In this document: positions 1-4,818 of the stretch, one piece after another
Numbering within the stretch: position 1 is the stretch's first letter
Layout: each line of letters begins with the position of its first letter
Assembly (NCBI GenBank): GCA_002412425.1
Contig: DHVB01000045.1
Location: 802 to 6,148, forward strand
Direction of reading: 5' to 3'
Origin: Bacteroidales bacterium UBA5219
GTDB taxonomy: Bacteria; Bacteroidota; Bacteroidia; Bacteroidales; ML635J-15
Length of the DNA: 5,347 nucleotides
Notes under the pieces: generated by a model
What the model saw: only the letters and a program-made list of their open reading frames with translations
Told to the model about the DNA's origin: nothing
Database searches by the model: none
Program-made: the position numbers and the translations under genes

Positions 1-347
1 TTTTCAATCTGTTTTAAAGTATCGCCTTTGTGACCTGACTGACCACCTTTTTTACCAACTGATGTTTTTGAAAATGCAGGTTTTCGATTAAAATAATCGC
101 TGGATGGCGGTTTACTGCTATTACTACTGTTTTGATTTAACCTCGCTTTAAGTTCTGAAATCTCAATTTTTAGTAAAATGTTCTCTTGTTTAAGCTCGGC
201 ATTCTCTTTTCGTAAAGCTGCATTCTCTTTCTCTAATGAAGCAACTTGAGATTTTAGCGTAGCAACTTCCGTTTTTAATGAAACAATCTCATCAATTAGT
301 GTGTAAACTAATTGCTTTAATTCATTTATGTCATTAGGCAGTTCCAA
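1..347 (-). CDS. IS66-family transposase, N-terminal part (runs off window)
   Basis: This is the first 115 codons of an IS66-family DDE transposase (TnpC type), which cuts and joins DNA during transposition of its own element. The start is taken as TTG at 347-345 because an in-frame TAA lies two codons upstream and no in-frame ATG occurs before the conserved region. Residues 10-66 form a coiled coil with leucine at every seventh position (10, 17, 24, 31, 38, 45, 52, 59, 66). The family linker QNSSNSSKPPSSD follows at 72-84, then the GGQSGHKG motif at 101-108. The zinc-binding and catalytic parts lie beyond the left edge, so intactness cannot be judged. The right-hand copy at 4811-5347 supplies the C-terminal part of a related protein but is a separate copy, because both genes read leftward. 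Confidence 0.88.
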   Translation of the reverse strand, partial: MELPNDINELKQLVYTLIDEIVSLKTEVATLKSQVASLEKENAALRKENAELKQENILLKIEISELKARLNQNSSNSSKPPSSDYFNRKPAFSKTSVGKKGGQSGHKGDTLKQIE

Positions 348-407
348 TCCTTAACTATTTTTTTGCAAGGTCAGAAAAATATTAATTCAAAAAAATAATG
401 TGAAAAG

Positions 408-439
408 TTTTTATTAATAATTATTTGTTCATATCTTAG
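408..439 (+). promoter_or_regulatory. Possible outward-facing promoter in the IS66 end
   Basis: TATCTTAG at 432-439 differs by one base from the Bacteroidota -7 pattern TAnnTTTG. A T-rich run at 408-412 lies 19 bp upstream where a -33 TTTG would be expected, but it lacks the G. It points out of the insertion sequence towards the zinc-module gene at 468. The match is weak and in very AT-rich DNA. Confidence 0.2.
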
Positions 440-454
440 CACCTAAATAATTAC
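439..454 (-). repeat. IS66 terminal inverted repeat (transposase-start end)
   Basis: Read on the minus strand from the outside inward this is GTAATTATTTAGGTGC. The partner terminus at 4803-4818 on the plus strand is GTAATTATTTAGCTGC, identical except at position 13. Similarity stops after base 16. The pair defines the outer ends of two equally oriented IS66 copies rather than the two ends of one copy. Confidence 0.75.
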
Positions 455-467
455 AAAAGATAACGAA

Positions 468-698
468 ATGGCTAATTTTTATTGTAAATGGTGTGGTAGA
501 AAATATTCAAGTGTTTCAAGTTTGACAGCAGGTTCTTGTTCGGCAAATCCTGACGGTAAGAAACACGAATTGTACGAGGGAAGCGAAAAATCCGAATACA
601 CTTGTAAGTTTTGTGGTCGTGAGTATTCAAGTTTGACAAGTTTGACAATGGGTACTTGCCCGAAAAGTCCAACAAAAAAACATCAACCCGCTTTGTAA
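468..698 (+). CDS. Small protein of two tandem C2CH putative zinc modules
   Basis: This 76-residue protein consists almost entirely of two copies of one module. Copy 1 has C6, C9, C24 and H33; copy 2 has C46, C49, C64 and H72, giving C-x2-C-x14-C-x8-H and C-x2-C-x14-C-x7-H. The copies share CGR-x-YSS, SLT-x-G-x-C and KKH, so the protein arose by internal duplication. The ligand pattern suggests two structural zinc sites able to bind nucleic acid or protein, but no function can be named. There is no signal peptide or membrane segment. The ATG at 468 lies only 13 bp beyond the IS66 terminus, so the native upstream region has probably been removed and any promoter may come from the element. A hairpin follows the stop codon. 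The perfect module symmetry argues for a real coding sequence. Confidence 0.8.
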   Translation: MANFYCKWCGRKYSSVSSLTAGSCSANPDGKKHELYEGSEKSEYTCKFCGREYSSLTSLTMGTCPKSPTKKHQPAL

Positions 699-705
699 AA
701 ATTAT

Positions 706-736
706 TTATCAAAGGTGGCTTCGTCGCCCTTGATAA
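706..736 (+). terminator. Stem-loop after the zinc-module gene, possible terminator
   Basis: Arms at 706-718 and 724-736 (TTATCAAAGGTGG and TCGCCCTTGATAA) pair over 13 positions, with one A-C mismatch and two G-U pairs, around the 5-nt loop CTTCG. It begins 8 bp after the stop codon at 698. The following bases are T-rich (TATTTATTT) but not an uninterrupted T run, so termination may be partial. Termination here would separate the zinc-module gene from the membrane protein gene. Confidence 0.5.
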
Positions 737-773
737 TATTTATTTGGAATAGAAATTTTTTAAAAATATCAGA

Positions 774-1700
774 ATGAAAAAAATTAAAGATTATATTTTT
801 TACGGCATTATTGTAGCCTTTTTCGTTATCTTTTTGGCATCGGCAATTATTTTCAAAGTGTATAACATTGAAATTCTACCCTCTCAATTTTATGGCGCTT
901 TGATTGGTGTATTTATTACTGCTATAGTTACAGCATTTCTTTTGCGAGGACAAACAGAGGGCGACGAAAAACGCGAAAAGAGTGTAAAAGTTTTTGAAGA
1001 AAAATTGAAAATCTACAAGGATTTTCTTTCCAAACTTCAAGAGATTGTGAAAAATGGAGTAATATACGAAGTTGATGTAAAAGAACTGATTTTCCAAATA
1101 TCGTACATTGCGATGCACACTTCTTCGGAGCGAGTAAATGAAATTTTGGAAAAATTAAAAATCACGATTACCGAAATTGGCAATAATGACGAGAATAAAT
1201 ATGAGAAATTTGCCGAAAACATTTTAAATGTAATGCTGGAATTACAAATAGCACTTTATGGAGAAAAACTTGGGAAAGATAGTATAGACACGGAAAAATT
1301 TAACGATTTAATTACCAAAATTGAAGAAAAAATGCCCTCTCAAAAAATTGTCGAATATTTTCGTAAAAATCCAATTGGAAAACCAATAATGGAAAAAAAT
1401 GAAAAAACGATTCGCTTCTATCTTGAAAATATTGCTACCGACAAACTGCAAGTAACGATAACTTCGGCAGAAAAAGGTTATTGGGGAATAAGAGCGTTAG
1501 AACAAGGGACAAAACTTGATTGGAACAGCAATCTTACTTACAAAGAAAAATACATAGAAGAACTGAAAAAATATGGATTGAAAGATGGGAATACTTGGCT
1601 TGGATTAAAATTCTTTAAACAGTATTCCGCCAAAAATGAGGAAGATTTGGCAAATAAAATAAAAGAAGACATCGAAACATTTATAAAAAATATAAAATAA
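774..1700 (+). CDS. Membrane-anchored protein with long cytoplasmic domain, unknown function
   Basis: This 308-residue protein has two hydrophobic segments at about 7-27 and 38-57, separated by a short loop (KVYNIEILPS), and then a long soluble region. The charged RGQTEGDEKREK stretch straight after the second segment suggests both termini face the cytoplasm. Residues 62-95 are highly charged and amphipathic (KVFEEKLKIYKDFLSKLQEI), typical of a coiled coil next to the membrane. The middle is mostly helical and lysine/glutamate-rich. Residues 212-283 contain a more globular part with conserved-looking aromatics (GYWGIRALEQG, WLGLKFF). I recall the 'LLxGQT...vFeeKLkIY' stretch as recurrent in uncharacterised Bacteroidota proteins, but that is memory, not a search. 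Its stop overlaps the next ATG by one base (TAATG), so it is probably translationally coupled to the glycosylase-like gene. Function unknown; no nuclease motif could be assigned with confidence. Confidence 0.82.
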   Translation: MKKIKDYIFYGIIVAFFVIFLASAIIFKVYNIEILPSQFYGALIGVFITAIVTAFLLRGQTEGDEKREKSVKVFEEKLKIYKDFLSKLQEIVKNGVIYEVDVKELIFQISYIAMHTSSERVNEILEKLKITITEIGNNDENKYEKFAENILNVMLELQIALYGEKLGKDSIDTEKFNDLITKIEEKMPSQKIVEYFRKNPIGKPIMEKNEKTIRFYLENIATDKLQVTITSAEKGYWGIRALEQGTKLDWNSNLTYKEKYIEELKKYGLKDGNTWLGLKFFKQYSAKNEEDLANKIKEDIETFIKNIK

Positions 1701-2395
1701 TGAAAATACAATTATCTGAATTAAAAGGAAAGTCATTTGAAGAAAAACTTCAAATGTGGGCAGAGGAAGTTGTGCCTTATTGCGATGAAATTGCAAGAAC
1801 AAAAGTTAAACGAACATTTTATGTTTTTCAATCTACACCGAAAGAAAGTCCCAAAGTTTTATTGTTGGGACTTAATCCGGGAAGAGATTTTCCGTATGAA
1901 GCACAATGTAAAAACGAAAAATGGAATATTCCAAACGGAATGACAGTTGAAGCATTTATAAAAACAAATCCATACGACAAAGAGCAAGACACTTGGACTA
2001 TTTTACGGGGATTGAAAAAAACAAAGAAAGTACACCCTCTCTTACAATCCGAATTTGAAGATATGGTTTATATGAACCTATTGTATTTCAATTCAATAAA
2101 TTTTGACGAGTTTCAGAGAAGTTTCAGAGAAGATTGGAAAGAAGTTTTTGATAATTGCGTAGGATTTTCCAAGTTTTTAATTACAGAAATAATCAAGCCC
2201 GAAAAAATAGTTTGTTTGGGTGCACATTGTTTTCCGCAATTTATCGGGAAAGACACAAAATATCAAAATGGAGTAAAAACGGCATCTTCAAATGGAATAC
2301 CTGTTTATGGTATTCCCCATCCATCGGCTCGTTTATCAGATGAAACACGAAAAATGATTGGCAAAGAATTAGCAAAACAGTGGTTTGGAATTTGA
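1700..2395 (+). CDS. Uracil-DNA-glycosylase superfamily protein
   Basis: This 231-residue protein has the hallmarks of the uracil-DNA glycosylase superfamily, whose members excise uracil or other modified bases by cleaving the base-sugar bond. Motif 1 is LLLGLNPGRDF at 54-64 at the end of a beta strand; the Asn (N59) in GLNPG recalls the SMUG1/MUG/TDG type rather than the Asp-using UNG type. A second core strand, MNLLYFNS, lies at 125-132, a third, IVCLGAHCF, at 170-178, and the DNA-intercalating-loop motif GIPHPSAR at 204-211, where HPS fits SMUG1 and families 1 and 4. There is no four-cysteine pattern for an iron-sulfur cluster, which argues against families 4 and 5. Length suits a single-domain enzyme. 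The ATG overlaps the stop of the membrane protein gene, so the two are probably co-translated. Actual substrate is unknown; a role in defence against modified phage DNA is possible but not shown. Confidence 0.85.
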   Translation: MKIQLSELKGKSFEEKLQMWAEEVVPYCDEIARTKVKRTFYVFQSTPKESPKVLLLGLNPGRDFPYEAQCKNEKWNIPNGMTVEAFIKTNPYDKEQDTWTILRGLKKTKKVHPLLQSEFEDMVYMNLLYFNSINFDEFQRSFREDWKEVFDNCVGFSKFLITEIIKPEKIVCLGAHCFPQFIGKDTKYQNGVKTASSNGIPVYGIPHPSARLSDETRKMIGKELAKQWFGI

Positions 2396-2431
2396 AAACT
2401 TAAATAAAAGTCGAATTTATAGCGTAAAGTT

Positions 2432-3253
2432 ATGACAATGCTAATAAGCGATTTAATTCTCATTGAAGAAAAAAAATATGAAAACGGAAGTTTAGTTGAA
2501 AAGCAAATTTTTGACAAAAACAGAAATCTTATTGTCTTGGAAAAATGGCAGAATGGCTCACAAATCGAATTGAAAAAATTTGATAGAAACGGCAAATTGT
2601 CAGAATATAAGAATAAAGAAGATTTTGAAAATGAAGCCAAAGAATGGCAAAAAAATCACTCCCCACAAAGAGTTATTTACGATGATGCCGGCTATCCTAT
2701 CGCAGAAATAGATTTTAAAGACGGACAATTTATCCGCAAAACAACTTATGAATACAACGATAAACACAGAGAGAAAAAAGTAACTGTTTTTGATGCAAAT
2801 GGCAATATTGAGAAACAAAAGTTATATTTTTATGAGAACAATATACGAATAAAATCGGAACACTACATTAAAGGAGTTTTAGAAAGAACCTACCTTGATA
2901 GTACAGATGAAAAAGGAAATCATATCTTAACCGTGCGAAAAGCCAATGGACAACTTGAGTGGAAATATATTTTTGTATATCTTGATAAAAAAATGCTTGA
3001 ACAAAAATGCTGTGCAGGAAACGGTCATTTAGTTTGGACAACGCAATACAAATACAACAAACAAAATCTCTTAACAGAAAGTAGAACCTACGACAAAAAA
3101 GGTCTATTAATGCACAAAGAACTGAAAATTTACGATGAAAACAGTCGCAAAACAAATGTTAGACAATTTATTCATAACAACTATAAACACAAATGGACAG
3201 GGAAATTTCTTTGCGAATTATGTTTTCATTTTCAAATTGTTTTGTCCTCATAA
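2432..3253 (+). CDS. Beta-repeat (YD/MORN-like) protein, unknown function
   Basis: This 273-residue soluble protein is built of short degenerate repeats of roughly 25 residues. Aromatic strand starts of the YxY kind recur near 106 (YEYND), 132 (YFYEN), 154 (YLDST), 181 (FVYLD), 206 (YKYNK) and 232 (KIYDE). Turn cores of the D-x-x-G kind lie between them at 119 (VFDANGNI), 168 (VRKANGQL), 193 (CCAGNGHL) and 219 (TYDKKGLL). Earlier, looser copies occur near 26, 49 and 81. This resembles the YD/RHS, MORN and YwqK-like repeat proteins, which form extended beta sheets used for binding, but no family is assigned. There is no signal peptide. It starts 36 bp after the glycosylase-like gene and may share its transcript. 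The last 20 or so residues (from GKFLCELC on) are hydrophobic, cysteine-containing and unlike the repeats, suggesting a replaced or truncated C-terminus. ATG at 2438 is an alternative start. Confidence 0.75.
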   Translation: MTMLISDLILIEEKKYENGSLVEKQIFDKNRNLIVLEKWQNGSQIELKKFDRNGKLSEYKNKEDFENEAKEWQKNHSPQRVIYDDAGYPIAEIDFKDGQFIRKTTYEYNDKHREKKVTVFDANGNIEKQKLYFYENNIRIKSEHYIKGVLERTYLDSTDEKGNHILTVRKANGQLEWKYIFVYLDKKMLEQKCCAGNGHLVWTTQYKYNKQNLLTESRTYDKKGLLMHKELKIYDENSRKTNVRQFIHNNYKHKWTGKFLCELCFHFQIVLSS

Positions 3254-3275
3254 AACAAAAAATGGATAACAATGG

Positions 3276-3322
3276 GCGATCGCATAACAAGCGGTTTGGC
3301 AAAAGTGGAGGTGTAGCTCGCT
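3276..3322 (+). other. GC-richer motif resembling half of an attC-type recombination site
   Basis: This short island is clearly richer in G and C than its surroundings. It holds the palindrome GCGATCGC (3276-3283), overlapped by GCATAACAAGCGGTTTGGC (3282-3300) and then AAAAGTGGAGG. The CATAACAAGCGG stretch recalls the R'' side of attC sites such as the Vibrio cholerae repeats (TATAACAAACGCC), and the position just after a gene's stop codon fits a cassette 3' end. The expected complementary arm (CCAAACCGCTTGTTATG) is not found downstream, where AT-rich DNA and a tandem array follow. If real, only one arm remains. It could equally be an unrelated dispersed repeat. Confidence 0.3.
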
Positions 3323-3395
3323 AAAAAAACTTTACAATATTACAACATTTTTTCAATTTATGATATAAAATTTCAATTTTTTTCATTTTTTGCAA

Positions 3396-3475
3396 CTAAC
3401 TAACTAACTAACTAACTAACTAATTAACTAACTAATTAACTAACTAATTAACTAACTAATTAACTAACTAATTAA
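3396..3475. repeat. 80-bp array of CTAA/TTAA tetramers
   Basis: There are twenty back-to-back tetramers: five CTAA units (3396-3415), then five exact copies of the 12-mer CTAACTAATTAA (3416-3475). Because the period is 4, TAA on the plus strand and TAG on the minus strand occur in all three frames, so nothing can be translated through it. Every tetramer fits YTAR, the target sequence duplicated by IS5-subgroup elements, and the array ends 7 bp from the stop codon of the adjacent IS5-family transposase. The array may also be prone to slipped-strand length change. Confidence 0.95.
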
Positions 3476-3482
3476 CAGCGAG

Positions 3483-4544
3483 TTAAACCTTACATAAATT
3501 TAACCTCTGTACTTGTTCATATCTAAACAAATTGTATGTGAGGTTTATTAAACCAATTATTCCTATTGCTCTTACTATTCCTACAGATTTAACAACAAGT
3601 CCGTTCATGCTTTGTTCCATAAAGCCAAAGACGTGTTCTACTCTTGCTCTTGTTTTAGATTTTATTTTGTTTCTTTCTTTTTGCTTTTCCGTAAGAGGTT
3701 TTCCTCTATATCCTTTTTCATGTACTTTATTTTTAATTTGATATTTTCTTATAACTTTTTTCTGTTTTTCTCCTGTATAAGCACTATCAGCATATAATGG
3801 TTGCCCTTTGTCGCTTTTATCTAGCAATTCATCTAAAGGCTGAGAATCATGCACCGATGCATCTGTAACCTTATATTTATCTATAAATTTACTTTTTGAA
3901 TCTACTTTTGCATGGTTTTTATAACCATAAAATGTTTCTTTATTTTTCTTTGTCCAACGTGCATCTATATCTTTATGCTTCTTCTTATTAGGTTTGTCAT
4001 TCCATAATTCATTTCCTCTGCCTTCTTTTATTGCCTTATTTTCATCTCTGGTATTACGCTGACGTGGTGCTATTGTAAAACTTGCATCTATCATCTTGCC
4101 TACATTCATTATCAATCCTTTCGACATTAAAAATTTTGTGAATTGTTCAAATATTTTTTCTATTAATCCTGATTTTGTTAGATTTTCACGAAATAACCAA
4201 ACAGTTTTTTCATCCGGTACCTTGTCTCCACTTTCAAGACCTAGAAATTTCTTAAAACTTAATCTGTCAAGTATTTGATACTCTATCTGTGTATCTCCTA
4301 AACCATAATATCTTTGAAGTATCATTATTTTAAACATCATTACTACATCATAAGGCTTTGCACCTGCATTACTCTTTTTGTCCTTATTTAAAATACCATC
4401 TTCTAATGTATTTCTAAACATTTCAAAGTCAATTACTGATGATATTTTTTCTAAAGGATTACCTATTTCTGAAAGTTTTTGATAGGTTTCTTGTTCATCA
4501 AATAATCCAAAATTGCCTTGTGATTTGTATTTTATATTTTTCAT
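3483..4544 (-). CDS. IS5-family (IS5 subgroup) DDE transposase
   Basis: This DDE transposase of 353 residues (from the ATG at 4544) resembles E. coli IS5 InsH in layout. Numbered from the upstream TTG at 4559, its catalytic residues are D158 (GKMIDAS), D258 (LYADSAYTG) and E308 (TRARVEHVFG); subtract 5 for the ATG start. The RARVEH block is close to the matching InsH block. An N-terminal DUF772-like region (about 40-125) holds KPYDVVMMFKIMILQRYYGLGD and DEKTVWLFR-type motifs. A lysine-rich stretch (about 165-215) precedes the second Asp. I prefer ATG at 4544 because the TTG at 4559-4557 lies inside a good -7 promoter match. The frame is uninterrupted and all three catalytic residues are present, so the enzyme may be active. 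It runs opposite to the cargo genes. Confidence 0.93.
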   Translation of the reverse strand: MKNIKYKSQGNFGLFDEQETYQKLSEIGNPLEKISSVIDFEMFRNTLEDGILNKDKKSNAGAKPYDVVMMFKIMILQRYYGLGDTQIEYQILDRLSFKKFLGLESGDKVPDEKTVWLFRENLTKSGLIEKIFEQFTKFLMSKGLIMNVGKMIDASFTIAPRQRNTRDENKAIKEGRGNELWNDKPNKKKHKDIDARWTKKNKETFYGYKNHAKVDSKSKFIDKYKVTDASVHDSQPLDELLDKSDKGQPLYADSAYTGEKQKKVIRKYQIKNKVHEKGYRGKPLTEKQKERNKIKSKTRARVEHVFGFMEQSMNGLVVKSVGIVRAIGIIGLINLTYNLFRYEQVQRLNLCKV

Positions 4545-4556
4545 GACTTTTTTTAA

Positions 4557-4588
4557 CAAAAATAATCATTATATTTCAATATAACACA
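4557..4588 (-). promoter_or_regulatory. Probable promoter of the IS5-family transposase
   Basis: On the minus strand TATTTTTG (4564-4557) matches the Bacteroidota -7 pattern TAnnTTTG exactly. TGTG (4588-4585), one base from TTTG, lies 20 bp upstream at the expected -33 distance. Transcription would begin a few bases before the ATG at 4544, giving a very short leader, and would exclude the TTG at 4559 as a start. A palindrome fills most of the spacer. Confidence 0.4.
4569..4584. repeat. Palindrome in the transposase promoter spacer
   Basis: TTATATT and AATATAA form perfect 7-bp arms around a 2-bp centre (TC). The palindrome sits between the proposed -33 and -7 elements of the transposase promoter, a place where a bound protein would block RNA polymerase. 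It is made only of A and T apart from the centre, so chance is a real alternative. Confidence 0.4.
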
Positions 4589-4598
4589 TTGTATATCA

Positions 4599-4640
4599 AA
4601 TAGTTATTAACATTTTTACAATAGTTATTAACATTTTTCT
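4599..4640. repeat. 21-bp tandem direct repeat upstream of the transposase
   Basis: Two adjacent 21-bp units (4599-4619 and 4620-4640) share their first 19 bases, AATAGTTATTAACATTTTT, and differ only in the last two. A spacing of 21 bp puts the copies on the same face of the helix, as expected for paired protein-binding sites. It lies about 55 bp upstream of the transposase ATG and could be a transposase-binding subterminal repeat or a regulator site. Confidence 0.7.
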
Positions 4641-4802
4641 TAAATAATGTGAGAAAAGTGATATTCAAAACATTTTTATTTTTTGTCAATTTTTTTATCA
4701 AAAAAGTATTATAAATAATTAATTATCAAGATGTTAATTTTTAGAAGTCCCCTAAATAAAATTTGACTCCACTATAAAACCAGATTATAATTAAATAAAT
4801 TC
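4641..4802. other. AT-rich intergenic DNA without recognised gene
   Basis: No credible coding sequence is seen between the transposase upstream repeat and the IS66 end. It holds a 12-bp AT palindrome (ATAATTAATTAT, 4715-4726) and a short less AT-rich patch around 4744-4780 (AGAAGTCCCCTAAATAAAAT, then TTGACTCC). The CTAAATAA within that patch shares its first eight bases with the plus-strand form of the left IS66 terminus (443-450). I cannot assign a role. Confidence 0.5.
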
Positions 4803-4818
4803 GTAATTATTTAGCTGC
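4803..4818 (+). repeat. IS66 terminal inverted repeat (transposase-stop end)
   Basis: GTAATTATTTAGCTGC on the plus strand marks the outer end of the right-hand IS66 copy. It contains the transposase stop codon (TTA at 4811-4813, read as TAA on the minus strand), so the gene ends inside the repeat. It matches the left copy's terminus in 15 of 16 bases. Confidence 0.75.

Larger units (their letters stand above)
1..454 (-). mobile_element. IS66-family insertion sequence, 5' portion (left copy)
   Basis: This is the transposase-start end of an IS66-family element that continues past the left edge. Its outer boundary is placed at 454 because the minus strand there begins GTAATTATTTAGGTGC. That starts with the GTAA common at IS66-family ends and matches the end of the right-hand copy at 4803-4818 in 15 of 16 bases. 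Only about 107 bp separate this end from the transposase start, leaving no room for tnpA and tnpB accessory genes, so it looks like the single-ORF (ISBst12-like) type. No 8-bp target duplication can be tested because the other end lies outside the window. Confidence 0.85.
3476..4640 (-). mobile_element. IS5-family insertion sequence, ends unresolved
   Basis: An apparently complete transposase gene with its own promoter region supports an insertion sequence here. The left limit is set at the end of the tetramer array and the right limit after the 21-bp tandem repeat, but both are guesses. I could not find a terminal inverted repeat pairing the sequence beyond the stop codon (CAGCGAGTTAAACC) with anything between 4560 and 4802. 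An end may have diverged, been lost, or lie beyond the IS66 copy that begins at 4803. Confidence 0.4.

Noticed and set aside
1737..2343. Open frames of 60-70 codons in other frames within the glycosylase-like gene
   Set aside because: They are shadows of the real gene, with low-complexity composition and no motifs, whereas the annotated frame carries GLNPG and HPSAR.
2305..3155. Several minus-strand open frames across the repeat-protein gene
   Set aside because: They are rich in Phe, Leu, Ser and Ile, as expected from reading A-rich coding DNA backwards, and overlap a better-supported plus-strand gene.
3276..3283. GCGATCGC, the HIP1 octamer typical of cyanobacteria
   Set aside because: It occurs once in the window, and everything else points to Bacteroidota; a single palindrome is not evidence of cyanobacterial origin.
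3193..3324. Short open frame of about 43 codons starting MDREISL and running to the TAA at 3322-3324
   Set aside because: It overlaps the end of the repeat-protein gene in another frame, has no leader signal or recognisable motif, and passes through the GC-richer palindromic motif.
3396..3475. CRISPR array
   Set aside because: The repeat is a 4-bp and 12-bp tandem array without spacers.
4545..4559. TTG at 4559 as start of the IS5-family transposase
   Set aside because: It lies inside a perfect -7 promoter match and adds only LLKKV before the ATG at 4544, which has a typical A-rich leader.
4744..4775. Possible terminal repeat of another insertion sequence (GGGGACTTCTAAAA on the minus strand)
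   Set aside because: No matching inverted copy exists elsewhere in the window, so it cannot be supported as an element end.
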